Positions 51,005-59,979 of a stretch of DNA of 64,000 nt are shown piece after piece (position 1 is the first letter of the stretch; each line of letters opens with the position of its first letter). This DNA comes from Methylovulum sp. GTDB taxonomy: Bacteria; Pseudomonadota; Gammaproteobacteria; Methylococcales; Methylomonadaceae. Below the pieces are notes generated by a model, which was not told the DNA's origin, ran no database searches, and saw nothing but the letters and a program-made list of their open reading frames with translations. A program made the translations under genes and the position numbers. Location of the stretch: contig JAQTQZ010000006.1 in the NCBI GenBank assembly GCA_028712695.1, forward strand, positions 1-64,000, written 5' to 3'.

Positions 51005-52534
51005 CTACTGGGGAGCCAGGTTCATAACCAGCTCATCACCTTCCATTACCGGTTGGTCGAGTAGCCTGGACAGCCAGGCCTCAGCGGTTTTTTGGTTGAT
51101 TTTAAGCACGCTGTTCGGAAAAAAACCAATCCCTAGGATCAACAAGACCGGTATGCACAATATTACAAGCTCTCGAGCCAATAAATCCTGGGACAACCTG
51201 ACATCCGTTTGGACAATTGCACCTAAAAAAGCGCTTCGGGCAAACGACAGCATATAGGCTGCACTCAACACCGCTCCTGCCAAGGCGGTGACACCCAGAC
51301 TAGGATGCGCTAACAAAGCACCTAGCACCAGCAATAGCTCGGCTGGAAAACCATTGGTACCGGGCATCCCCATACTAGCCAACATGAATAAAAAATAACA
51401 ACAAGTCAACTGCGGCATAACCCGCGCCAGCCCCCCCAAATGTATAATTTCGGTACTGCCTAAGCGCTGCTGGAGAAAACCCGCCACCAACATCAGCGAG
51501 CCGGCCACCAGCGTGAAGTTAACCAATTGAAAAATAGCGCCTTGGATGCCTTGCATGTTCAACGAAGCAATACCAATAATAACCAAACCTACATGACTCA
51601 CACTGGCGTAAGCCAGTAGACGCCGCAAATTGGTTTGCCGTAACGCAATCAATGCACCATAAATCAAGGTAATCGCACCAAGAATACCTAACACCCAGTT
51701 GCATTCAACCGCAGCGGTTGGTGCTAATGGCATGGCAAAACGCAGGATGCCGTAGACACCAAGATTGATACCTGCCAGCACTGCGGCTATTTGTGCAGGG
51801 CCTTCCATTGTTACGGTAGGCAACCAGGTGTGCAAAGGCACTATAGGCGCTTTAACGGCAAAACCCGTCATTAGTAGAAAAAACACAAGCTGTTGCAAAT
51901 TATCTGGTAACCGGGTTTCCATCAATACAGGGAAGCTGAAAGTGAGGTCATGGGGAATCGTGCCATTTATTTGGGCTGCGTGGTTAATTGCCAAGATAAT
52001 GATGGCGAATAACAACGGCACACCGCCAAACAGCATAAATAGCATGTATTTAATTGCCGCGTTCCGACGTTTCGGGCCGACACCCCATAAGCCAATTAAA
52101 AAGAATAGCGGCGGCAACGTCAATTCCCAAAATAAAAAGAACAGCATCATATCCAACGCAGACAATACGCCGATAGTGACGCCCTCCAACATCAGCAGCA
52201 GTGCAAAATATAAGCGGCTTAATGGCTGCACAGAGTGCCATGAAGCCCCCATTGCCATCAAAGTCACCAATGCCGTCATCGGCAAAAATAACACTGAAAT
52301 CCCGTCAACACCGACCAGATATTCAATCTTGAGGCTAGGTATCCAAGGGTATTTCTCAATCAACTGCAAGGCACCGTCATCAGCATTAAAAAACTGTAAG
52401 GCGGCCAATGAGACAAGCAATTCGAGACCTGCAATGACGAGGACCAGTTTTTTTGCCAAACTGACATTGCGGATTAACCCTGTTGCCAATGCGCCTGCCA
52501 GAGGCAAAGTGATGAGAAGGCTGAGTATTTTCAT
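51005..52534 (-). CDS. NuoM/ND4-type antiporter-like membrane subunit (second M paralogue)
   Basis: The start at ATG 52534 gives MKILSLLITLPLAGALATGL (509 aa) and about 14 membrane helices. M-type features are FWELTLPP (Glu137, the TM5 glutamate), GFAVKAPIVPLHTWLP (Lys228, the TM7 lysine) and PGTNGFPAEL (Glu399, the TM12 glutamate). The TM8 lysine position is Asn257 (INLGVYG). In complex I these residues form the proton half-channels. It is third in a set with 52594-54141 and 54152-55702, and no other nuo genes are near. Calling it NuoN is less likely because the TM7-TM8 loop is M-type. Confidence 0.88.
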   Translation of the reverse strand: MKILSLLITLPLAGALATGLIRNVSLAKKLVLVIAGLELLVSLAALQFFNADDGALQLIEKYPWIPSLKIEYLVGVDGISVLFLPMTALVTLMAMGASWHSVQPLSRLYFALLLMLEGVTIGVLSALDMMLFFLFWELTLPPLFFLIGLWGVGPKRRNAAIKYMLFMLFGGVPLLFAIIILAINHAAQINGTIPHDLTFSFPVLMETRLPDNLQQLVFFLLMTGFAVKAPIVPLHTWLPTVTMEGPAQIAAVLAGINLGVYGILRFAMPLAPTAAVECNWVLGILGAITLIYGALIALRQTNLRRLLAYASVSHVGLVIIGIASLNMQGIQGAIFQLVNFTLVAGSLMLVAGFLQQRLGSTEIIHLGGLARVMPQLTCCYFLFMLASMGMPGTNGFPAELLLVLGALLAHPSLGVTALAGAVLSAAYMLSFARSAFLGAIVQTDVRLSQDLLARELVILCIPVLLILGIGFFPNSVLKINQKTAEAWLSRLLDQPVMEGDELVMNLAPQ

Positions 52535-52593
52535 CGGTTCTAGTTTCCGTAACGGTGCATCGCACAAATGGCATACTTATTCATGGGCTGCCC

Positions 52594-54141
52594 TCAATTT
52601 GGCCTGGGTTCCACATCAGGTTGCTGAGAGCCGTGCACGGGGTAATCTTTTTCAATCGCCGTAGCATCCTGATCGATAAAATTCAACCAAGGGGTAGTGT
52701 AAAAGCCAGTGCCTATAAGCAACAAGCAAATCACGACAGCAATAATACGTTCATTTCTAACGGGATGATGATCGCAGCTATAAGGCTGTTGAAGGCGTTT
52801 TGGCGCAGCAATGAAGACTTGTTGGAAGGCCCGCAACAAAAAAGCGGCCGCCAGCACATTACCTAACAATATAGCGATCGCAACCAGCCAGCCATCCTCT
52901 TCAATAACGCCTTCAATCAGTAAATGTGCCGCATCAAACCCAGGGGTGCCAGGCATCACCATGGTGCTTAATGCAGAAATCAGAAATAACAGGGCGAGGG
53001 TCGAGTTACTGTCAAACAAGCCACCTAGACGCGGAATAAAAGCAGTGCGGGTACGTTGATAAATCAAGCCAATACTAAACAGCATGCCGGCTGTCGCAAG
53101 ACCATAGGCAATAGATAATAAAATGCTGCCTTCCAAGCCGTATTCGTTAAAACAAAAAATGCCAATAACCAACATGCCGGTATGGCTGATAACCGCAAAC
53201 GCCAATAAGCGGCGAAGGTTGATCTGCATCAACGCCAGCAATGCGCCATAGAAAATGCTTATTAAGCCTAGCGCCAATACAAAGCCCGCCCATTCTTCAG
53301 CAACGCCCGGCAACAGCGGTAAAATGAAACGTATCAGCGCGTAAACGCCCAACTTTAAGCTGACCAGAAAAACCATAGTGCTAGCAACCGTGCCATGCTC
53401 GGCAAGCAACGGCAACCAGCCATGGAAGGGGAACAATGGCATACGGATAGAAAAGCCGAAAAACAGCAAGATGAAAATCAATGTTTCATCATGTAAATAG
53501 GCGTTATTTTCTTTAAGCGTCAACCAATCGAAAGTCAAGTCATGGTCTGAACCGACGAGGCCAAAGGCAAGAAACAAAAAACCTGCCAAGGTCATCGCCA
53601 AACCGCTACCCCAATATTGCAATAACAGCGTGATAACCCAGCGGCGATTTTGCCCAGTGCCGGCATGGACTGTCAACAGCACGACCGGTATCAGCTCCAA
53701 CATACACCATAGCCAGAACTGCATGATATTCAGCGCGGCAAACGCACCGATCAGAATTGTTTCATAGCCCAACAAACAGGCAATAAAAAGTTTATCGGTG
53801 GCATGGCGGGTAATTAACGTATAAACCAAGGCTAAAAACGTCAGCACCGCCGTCAACGGTATAAATAAAATATTGGCGCCATCAACCCCAACGCTGTAGC
53901 TAAGTCCGGCAAAATGCAGTTGCTCGACCAGATGAATCCCCGGGTTGCCCGCATCAAACACGATCAGCAAGTAGGCACTCAAAATCACCGTCAACAAAGT
54001 GCCTGCAAAACCAAAGCGCAACGCAGCGGCTAATGAACGGGAACAAATAATAGCAACCATTGCCGCGAATGGAATTAACGTCAACGTTGTAAGCAAAGGG
54101 AAAGCTGCCGCTTCAGACCAAGGATTTAAAGAAGCCCCCAT
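52594..54141 (-). CDS. NuoM/ND4-type antiporter-like membrane subunit (first M paralogue)
   Basis: The start at ATG 54141 has GAGG about 9 nt upstream; a TTG seven codons earlier would overlap the NuoL-type gene. The 515-residue protein has about 14 membrane helices. Glu149 (CMLELIPV) matches the TM5 glutamate and Lys263 (VSLKLGVYA) the TM8 lysine. The TM7 lysine is Arg233 (FSIRMPLFPFHGWLP) and the TM12 glutamate position is Ala405 followed by His406 (PGFDAAHLL). It is more divergent than its downstream paralogue. The next gene starts 59 nt later on the same strand. Confidence 0.87.
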   Translation of the reverse strand: MGASLNPWSEAAAFPLLTTLTLIPFAAMVAIICSRSLAAALRFGFAGTLLTVILSAYLLIVFDAGNPGIHLVEQLHFAGLSYSVGVDGANILFIPLTAVLTFLALVYTLITRHATDKLFIACLLGYETILIGAFAALNIMQFWLWCMLELIPVVLLTVHAGTGQNRRWVITLLLQYWGSGLAMTLAGFLFLAFGLVGSDHDLTFDWLTLKENNAYLHDETLIFILLFFGFSIRMPLFPFHGWLPLLAEHGTVASTMVFLVSLKLGVYALIRFILPLLPGVAEEWAGFVLALGLISIFYGALLALMQINLRRLLAFAVISHTGMLVIGIFCFNEYGLEGSILLSIAYGLATAGMLFSIGLIYQRTRTAFIPRLGGLFDSNSTLALLFLISALSTMVMPGTPGFDAAHLLIEGVIEEDGWLVAIAILLGNVLAAAFLLRAFQQVFIAAPKRLQQPYSCDHHPVRNERIIAVVICLLLIGTGFYTTPWLNFIDQDATAIEKDYPVHGSQQPDVEPRPN

Positions 54142-54151
54142 CAGCCTGGCC

Positions 54152-55702
54152 TCAAAATGCAACCAAAAAGGTTATGCAGACAAACAAGACCAGATAACGC
54201 GGCCTTAATATGATTTGCTCGAACTTGTTAGCCAAATGTCCGAGTTGCCGGCCATAGTGGACCGCATCCCTGCCTATGCCACGCAGCACAAAGCGGTCTT
54301 CAATCCAATAGACGACGGCGGAAGCCCATTCAGTCAGCTTACCCACCAATCCGCCACCACGGGCAAAATCATCCGCCTTATTGACAAGTTTGGCACCAAT
54401 AACCTCTTCTGCCCGCGCCAATGACGACAATGTGCCCATTGCGGGGGCTGGCACGCCCATCACGCGGTCTACAATATGGTCATCAAAGTAACTCAAGTCA
54501 TGTGCCAACCCACGCACGGGCTTTACCAGCGCCCAATCGACAATCTGATCTAACCAAAAATGCTGTGCCGATGCCATATAAAGCCAAACCGGGACACTAC
54601 GCGGCTTGGCGCCCCCCCTTTTGACATGCTGCATTAACGAAGGCGCTGTTAACAACAACCAGCAACGGACAATGGCATGGGCGCAAAGGTGCCAACTCGC
54701 CAGTTGCCAAAAACCCAAACCACACGCAAGGAACATCAACCCTAATTGTCCAGATGAGGAAAAGGCCAGCGAACTTTTAATGTCGGCTTGGGTTTGGCCG
54801 ACTATAAAACTGTAAGCCATCGTCAAAACCCCTATTAAACCAAGCACCGCCATTGAAAAAGGGGATTTTGAAAAGACCGGCTCTAATAAGCACACCAAAT
54901 ACACGCCAGAGTGCACCATCGCTGCACCATAAAATGCGGCGCTCGATGGCGCAGGCCCTTCCATGGCCCGCGCTAACCAAGGGGTAAACGGCAATTGTGC
55001 GGATTTTGCAAAAGCCGCAACGGCAAAACACAGGCTGATGCCCGTTGCTTCGCCTATCGTCAATTGTTCTGCGGCTGCATTCAATTGCCACCAATTGACG
55101 CTATCTAGCCAAGCATAGCTCAAGCCTATACCGCCAATAAAACCAGCATCCCCAATACGGTTAGTGATAAAGACACGCGTGGCATTGTAAGTAGCAATTG
55201 GGCGTTGGTATGCGTATGAGATTAAGAGGTAGGAACATAAGCCAGCCACTTCCCAGCCAACAAACGTGCCAACTGCATTGGCTGATAACACCAGCAACAT
55301 CATAGCTGCGGCAAACAAGCTAAAAATAAAAAAGAACCGGTAAAAGCCCGCCTCACGATGTAAGTAATTGATAGAGAACCGACTGATGATGGCCAATAGC
55401 AGTGAAAAAAGCGCAGCCAGCCGAACACTTAAGCCTGTAGTAATGAAATTTAGGCGAATGTTCAGCGTATCGCTGCCCAACCACTGCCCTACACTAAAAA
55501 AACCTTGGTTTTTACCCAACAGGTCACCGCCCAACAATGCCAAAGCCATTAGGCAGGACAGCGTTATTGCCCAAGTGGCAATATCTGCTGTTATGTTTTC
55601 CCTGGCTTCACTATTCAGAATACCCGAAAAATGTCCGACACCGATGCTTATCGCAGCAAGCAACGGCAAAAAAGGAACCAATATAACTAGGGCATCCATC
55701 AC
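54152..55702 (-). CDS. NuoL/ND5-type antiporter-like membrane subunit
   Basis: The 516-residue protein is shorter than typical NuoL (about 600-660) and lacks the long C-terminal lateral helix plus last membrane helix arrangement in recognisable form. L-type signatures are FVGWEVAGLCSYLLISY (Glu151), FAKSAQLPFTPWLARAMEGP (Lys233) and QADIKSSLAFSSSGQLGLMF (Lys309). The canonical lysine in HAFFKALLF is Arg346 (HAIVRCWLL). Relatives include NuoL, MrpA and DabB; the absence of a DUF2309 (DabA) neighbour argues against a bicarbonate-uptake pair. It is first in the L-M-M set. Confidence 0.88.
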   Translation of the reverse strand: MMDALVILVPFLPLLAAISIGVGHFSGILNSEARENITADIATWAITLSCLMALALLGGDLLGKNQGFFSVGQWLGSDTLNIRLNFITTGLSVRLAALFSLLLAIISRFSINYLHREAGFYRFFFIFSLFAAAMMLLVLSANAVGTFVGWEVAGLCSYLLISYAYQRPIATYNATRVFITNRIGDAGFIGGIGLSYAWLDSVNWWQLNAAAEQLTIGEATGISLCFAVAAFAKSAQLPFTPWLARAMEGPAPSSAAFYGAAMVHSGVYLVCLLEPVFSKSPFSMAVLGLIGVLTMAYSFIVGQTQADIKSSLAFSSSGQLGLMFLACGLGFWQLASWHLCAHAIVRCWLLLTAPSLMQHVKRGGAKPRSVPVWLYMASAQHFWLDQIVDWALVKPVRGLAHDLSYFDDHIVDRVMGVPAPAMGTLSSLARAEEVIGAKLVNKADDFARGGGLVGKLTEWASAVVYWIEDRFVLRGIGRDAVHYGRQLGHLANKFEQIILRPRYLVLFVCITFLVAF

Positions 55703-55959
55703 TTAAACTTGTTTGATTTAAAACGCATATAATCATTTATAAATTTCATTAATGGCAATTACCTAGCACTCAGTCAATGTTGTTTTCGGGCTATTTATCC
55801 GGCATTTCAAAGTTTGGCTCAGCGCTACCCATCCATATCAAAGCCAAGACCGTACTTTAAAAAATGGCTCTAATCAAAGACAGGGCATTTACAAATAGCC
55901 TAGGCAACCACATCTCAACCCGCTGGCGTACAGGCATCCGCCCCTAAAAACACGTTATT

Positions 55960-57228
55960 TCAATCTGGTTTGATATGCAGCCCAAGCATCACAACAAGTT
56001 GGGCCATTATGCCCTGATTTTCACGGACGAAAGCTTTAGCATTTGCAATCAGTTTTTCTCGGGAAACCGGCTCTGAATAGAGCTTAACAACCACCTTGCT
56101 GACATCCTCTTTATCTTGACACTGAATGGCGGCATTCCTTTGCAAAATACCATGCGCTATGTCCTTAAAATTGTCCATATAAGGCCCAAACAAAACCGGC
56201 ACACCGATAGCCGCAGCCTCAAGAATATTATGACCTCCCGCAGGCACTAGGCTACCGCCAACAAAAGCCACGTCAGCGGCGGCATAAAACAATTTCAACT
56301 CGCCGAGCGTATCAAGCAGATAAACATCGGTGGCTTGGTTACAAGAGCCAGCCGCAGTACGCGTTGCGACTTTCAGCTGTTTTTGTTCACAAAGTTTTTT
56401 TACAGGGGTAAAGCGCTCAGGGTGCCTAGGGGCGATAACCAGCAGCAAATTAGGGATATACTGCTTAATACCCAAGTAACCATCCAAAAACAACCCTTCT
56501 TCACCTTGGTGGGTACTAGCAATTATCAAGACAAATCGACCGGAAAACAAGCGGGCCTTTAACTGCAAGCCTTGGATAACAAGCTCTGGAGCAACAGCCA
56601 CATCGAATTTTATATTTCCTGACGTTATAACGTTATCAGTGTTTGCGCCAATAGCGATAAAACGATGCGTATCCTCTTCGCTTTGGGTCGCGATACATCT
56701 GACTTGCGCCAATGCCGGGCGAATCAAGCTAGGAATTTTCTGGTAATTACGCGTTGATTTTTCGGATAAACGGGCATTGATAATGTACAAAGGAATGTCA
56801 TTTTTGCCACAAGATACGTACAAATTTGGCCATATTTCAGTTTCCATAATGACCGCCAGCTTAGGCTTAAAGTGCCGCATAAACCGGCTGATCGCATCGG
56901 GAAGGTCGTATGGCAAATAAACATGAGCCACATTTTCCTGCAACACCGCTTTAACACGCGCAGAACCTGTCGGCGTGGTCGTGGTGATTAAAAGCCTTAT
57001 CCTAGGGTGCTGTTGCTGTATGCAGTGGATTAACGGAAACAAAGCCTCTACTTCGCCGACTGAAACGGCATGAAACCAAATATCGACATTAGGCTGCTCT
57101 TTGGGGTAAAAAGCAAAACGCTCACGCCATCGTTGCCTATAGTCCGGCGCATTAATGCTGCGCCAAAGTAAACGCAAAACAATAGCGGGAACTAGTAGAT
57201 AAAAGAGCGAAGTATAGAAGACTCGCAT
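55960..57228 (-). CDS. waaA: 3-deoxy-D-manno-octulosonic-acid (Kdo) transferase
   Basis: WaaA adds Kdo from CMP-Kdo to lipid A precursor at the inner membrane. ATG 57228 gives MRVFYTSLFYLLVPAIVLRL (422 aa), matching the membrane-anchor start of the family; an in-frame ATG 11 codons upstream is possible. The GT-B fold shows FHAVSVGEVEALFPLI, TTTTPTGSARVKA, LLVIAPRHPERF and GGHNILEAAAIGVPVLFGPY. It stands between the antiporter-like set and rplI, on the same strand as both but with gaps over 250 nt. Confidence 0.95.
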   Translation of the reverse strand: MRVFYTSLFYLLVPAIVLRLLWRSINAPDYRQRWRERFAFYPKEQPNVDIWFHAVSVGEVEALFPLIHCIQQQHPRIRLLITTTTPTGSARVKAVLQENVAHVYLPYDLPDAISRFMRHFKPKLAVIMETEIWPNLYVSCGKNDIPLYIINARLSEKSTRNYQKIPSLIRPALAQVRCIATQSEEDTHRFIAIGANTDNVITSGNIKFDVAVAPELVIQGLQLKARLFSGRFVLIIASTHQGEEGLFLDGYLGIKQYIPNLLLVIAPRHPERFTPVKKLCEQKQLKVATRTAAGSCNQATDVYLLDTLGELKLFYAAADVAFVGGSLVPAGGHNILEAAAIGVPVLFGPYMDNFKDIAHGILQRNAAIQCQDKEDVSKVVVKLYSEPVSREKLIANAKAFVRENQGIMAQLVVMLGLHIKPD

Positions 57229-57559
57229 CAAAACGTCCGGCTTGGTTAAGGATTTGGACATTTTACACGACTACTAATAAAAATATTTACATCACAAGGA
57301 ACAGGCTTAATGATTTCTTGCGCTTAGAACACGCGTTTCAGGACAAAAAAACAGAAAAGCCTGAGTGCGCTGAACGAACATAGGAATCCACACACGGCGC
57401 AATCGAGCCGAGTAGCTACTTTTAAAACAACTTCTTAGGGAGTACGGGTATAACAAAAGACCCTACGGGATGAGCCGAGGCCAAAAAGGCATCAATTGGA
57501 ACTGATGCGCTTCCCACCTCCGCACATCCACGGCTATAAGTTCAACTGCTCAAGTGGCT
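57229..57559. other. 331-bp gap downstream of rplI
   Basis: Apart from the terminator-like hairpin at 57483-57508 I see no gene, repeat or RNA here. It must hold the waaA promoter if waaA is not read from rplI, but no convincing -35/-10 pair was found by eye. Confidence 0.5.
57483..57508 (-). terminator. Probable intrinsic terminator after rplI
   Basis: On the minus strand GCATCA (57503-57508) pairs with TGATGC (57489-57494) around an 8-nt loop, followed by CTTTTTGG. It starts 52 nt after the rplI stop and is the only T-tailed hairpin downstream of the rpsF operon. The stem is short, so strength is uncertain. Confidence 0.5.
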
Positions 57560-58009
57560 TTACGCTTCAGCAACAATCTTAATTGGCATTGTTATGACAA
57601 CATCGGTATGTACAGTAATATCAATATCGTAATCGCCGATGTGCCTGATTGCACCATGTGGCAACCTGATTTCTTGTTTTTCAACGGGCACGCCCGCCGC
57701 AGTAATTGCTTCAGCAATATTATGGGTGCCTACAGAGCCGAATAACCTACCTTCATCACCGGCCTTGTGAGCAATAACAATTGCCAGCTTAGCGATTTCG
57801 TTGCCGCGCACTTGGGCAATCTTTAATTTTTCAAGTGCGGTTTTTTCAAGTTCTGCACGGCGCGCTTCAAACTCAGCAATTTTTGCTGCAGTAGCGGGCA
57901 CGGCCTTACCTTGGGGAACCAGATAATTTCTGCCGTAACCTGATTTTATGCTGACCCTATCACCTAGATTACCTAGGTTTGCTATCTTCTCAAGAAGAAT
58001 GACTTCCAT
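57560..58009 (-). CDS. rplI: 50S ribosomal protein L9
   Basis: L9 binds 23S rRNA at the L1-stalk base and influences reading-frame maintenance. The 149-residue product begins MEVILLEKIANLGNLGDRVS, has the N-domain GYGRNYLVPQGKAVPAT, the long connecting helix (EARRAELEKTALEKLKIAQ) and a C-domain with GRLFGSVGTHNIAEAI. It is the last gene of the rpsF-rpsR-DUF2232-rplI operon, 48 nt after the membrane protein gene. Confidence 0.97.
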   Translation of the reverse strand: MEVILLEKIANLGNLGDRVSIKSGYGRNYLVPQGKAVPATAAKIAEFEARRAELEKTALEKLKIAQVRGNEIAKLAIVIAHKAGDEGRLFGSVGTHNIAEAITAAGVPVEKQEIRLPHGAIRHIGDYDIDITVHTDVVITMPIKIVAEA

Positions 58010-58057
58010 CTTTTATTACCTCAATTTATTCGGATTATTACCGATTATTTTTACGCG

Positions 58058-58951
58058 TTACCGCGAGTTAGGTGTTGAATATTTTTTTCGTAAGTTCAGC
58101 CACGCATCAACCAACCCAATTAAAGCAACTGGTAAGATGGCATGAGGTATCAGAAACAATGTGATGTAAAACATAGGCACGACATAACGTGCCAGCTTCA
58201 TTGCTGCAAATACCGTATGTAACACGGCAGTGCCAATAAATGCATAAAGCACAAACAGCAGGATGACGACATTCCATGAAACTTCAGAAACAATGCCAGT
58301 GCTTACCGAGGCTAAAACAACAACCGCCGTAGTAGCCAATGTTAATGTTGCGGGAGATGTCAGCGATAAATACTCTTGCCTAAAACCGCCAGGGTTATAA
58401 AGGTTTGCCTGCCACCAGCGCCCAAGAAACAAGCCAAACAACAAGCTCGAAACCATTCCGGTCGCAACTATCCCTGTCATATAATGCGCCATGACGTCTA
58501 TGGTATGCTGCACCGCCTCTACGGGCGCATCCGCTGGAAGCATCTCTGCGAGCATTTCTTTCCACATAAGCCCGGCTTGAGGGTTGTAGATATAAAAGCC
58601 CAACACCCAAACAACACCAAGCAGAACTGCAATTTCGACCGCTAAAGACAAGTGCCTGCCTTCTCTTAATACGATTGAAATAAGCCAAACCGGCAACCAT
58701 AGCAGCCCCGCATAAACCAAGGCAAACTGGAAGTTACCAAGCAGAAGGAAGCCTAATAATGCGGCGACGACACTTGAGCAAACCAAAACATATAGCCCCT
58801 CAAACGCACCCATTCTTAGTGTCACCAGCGCGACCGAGGCAGAACTTACAATACTTACAGGCGGCATAATAAGCGACACTAATGCTAGCGTGGCAGCCAC
58901 TATCATGGCCTGCATCCTACCTCGCATTATATAAGCCGCTAATGAATTCAT
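58058..58951 (-). CDS. DUF2232-type integral membrane protein
   Basis: The 297-residue product has about eight hydrophobic segments (for example TLALVSLIMPPVSIVSSASV, ALLGFLLLGNFQFALVYAGL) and a short basic tail. It lies between rpsR (21 nt) and rplI (48 nt), the position of the DUF2232/YybS-like gene in many Gammaproteobacteria. The function is not known; co-transcription with r-protein genes is likely from spacing. Confidence 0.8.
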   Translation of the reverse strand: MNSLAAYIMRGRMQAMIVAATLALVSLIMPPVSIVSSASVALVTLRMGAFEGLYVLVCSSVVAALLGFLLLGNFQFALVYAGLLWLPVWLISIVLREGRHLSLAVEIAVLLGVVWVLGFYIYNPQAGLMWKEMLAEMLPADAPVEAVQHTIDVMAHYMTGIVATGMVSSLLFGLFLGRWWQANLYNPGGFRQEYLSLTSPATLTLATTAVVVLASVSTGIVSEVSWNVVILLFVLYAFIGTAVLHTVFAAMKLARYVVPMFYITLFLIPHAILPVALIGLVDAWLNLRKKYSTPNSR

Positions 58952-58972
58952 TTATGCCGCCACTCAAGACTA

Positions 58973-59203
58973 TTATTTATGTGCGTCACAAAACGGCAAT
59001 AGCGCAATAAAGCGTGCACGTTTAATTGCCACACATAATTCTCTTTGATACTTAGCTGCCGTTCCTGTAATGCGGCTAGGAACAATCTTGCCAGTTTCGG
59101 TAATATAATCGTTCAATAAGTTCAGATCTTTGTAGTCAATCTGAGTATCACTGCTGTCTGAACTGAAGCGACAGAATTTTTTACGTCTAATGTTACGTGC
59201 CAT
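58973..59203 (-). CDS. rpsR: 30S ribosomal protein S18
   Basis: S18 pairs with S6 on the 30S platform. The 76-residue product begins [20 protein letters not shown] and has [40 protein letters not shown] in conserved blocks. Length is normal. It lies 32 nt after rpsF. Confidence 0.97.
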   Translation of the reverse strand: MARNIRRKKFCRFSSDSSDTQIDYKDLNLLNDYITETGKIVPSRITGTAAKYQRELCVAIKRARFIALLPFCDAHK

Positions 59204-59235
59204 GATAGTTTCTTACATCCAATAGAGTTAAAGGG

Positions 59236-59697
59236 TTATTCAGCAGGGGCTTCGCTAGTATCAAAGCTCTCATCAATATCATCCGAATCAACATCCGAAT
59301 CAACATCCGCAGCTACCGCCAATGCTTCCTTAGCAGCCGCATCTTTAGCCCTGGCTTCGGCGATTTTATTTTCTTCGGCTGTGGATGTGGCGATTGCAGA
59401 TACACCGGTAATTGCTTGTTTTTGCAATAAAGTCATACTACGTAAAATAGCATCATTAAAGCGAAAACCGCTTTCTAATTCTGCTAAGGTTGCCTGATCG
59501 CATTCAATATTCATCAGCACATAGTGTGCCTTATGGATTTTTTTGATCGGGTAAGCAAGATGCCTGCGACCCCAGTCCTCTAGGCGGTGGATTTTTCCTT
59601 CGGTAGCCTCAATAGTGGCCTTGTAGCGCTCAATCATTGCAGGAACCTGGGCACTTTGGTCAGGATGGACTAAAAAGACAATTTCGTAATGTCGCAT
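59236..59697 (-). CDS. rpsF: 30S ribosomal protein S6 with long acidic tail
   Basis: S6 binds S18 and 16S rRNA. The start at ATG 59697 gives [20 protein letters not shown] (153 aa); an in-frame codon 13 residues upstream lacks homology. The conserved [20 protein letters not shown] is present. The tail after about residue 100 is Ala-rich and then acidic ([20 protein letters not shown]), about 20 residues longer than in E. coli, and ends APAE rather than the EE target of RimK. Confidence 0.96.
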   Translation of the reverse strand: MRHYEIVFLVHPDQSAQVPAMIERYKATIEATEGKIHRLEDWGRRHLAYPIKKIHKAHYVLMNIECDQATLAELESGFRFNDAILRSMTLLQKQAITGVSAIATSTAEENKIAEARAKDAAAKEALAVAADVDSDVDSDDIDESFDTSEAPAE

Positions 59698-59759
59698 TAT
59701 TTTTCCTTTCGGGTAAAGCCTTCCCTTTCTAATCACTGCTTAGTAGGGTAAAGCAAGGA

Positions 59760-59774
59760 GGGGCGGCATGCCCC
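59760..59774 (-). promoter_or_regulatory. Leader hairpin before rpsF, possible S6:S18-binding element
   Basis: On the transcript strand GGGGC, loop ATGCC, GCCCC forms a tight 5-bp stem 62 nt upstream of rpsF, with CCG at the loop-stem border. rpsF leaders in many bacteria carry a hairpin with a CCG motif bound by S6:S18. The resemblance is limited to position and CCG, so the assignment is tentative. Confidence 0.4.
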
Positions 59775-59786
59775 GTTGAACCGCGC

Positions 59787-59815
59787 ATTATAATGTTTTT
59801 TTTAGTTTTTGAAAA
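59787..59815 (-). promoter_or_regulatory. Sigma70 promoter of the rpsF operon
   Basis: On the minus strand TTTTCA (59810-59815) is followed after exactly 17 bp by a perfect TATAAT (59787-59792). Transcription from about 59780 would include the GGGGC/GCCCC hairpin in an 80-nt leader before rpsF. Confidence 0.7.
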
Positions 59816-59979
59816 GAATCATTTAGTTATATCCAATTGCCACATAACAACCATTATTTAGAATGCCCAATCATTGTAAATGATCGCAATGCCATCTCAT
59901 GCAATTCAAGCTTGACAAAAAATCTGCATCGTAGAAACTAGACCTGCCTCCATGACACAAGAGATCTTCTTTGAACGAA

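Noticed and set aside
54152..55702. DabB subunit of a bicarbonate-uptake (DabAB) system
   Set aside because: The required DUF2309 partner (DabA) is not adjacent, and two NuoM-type genes follow instead.
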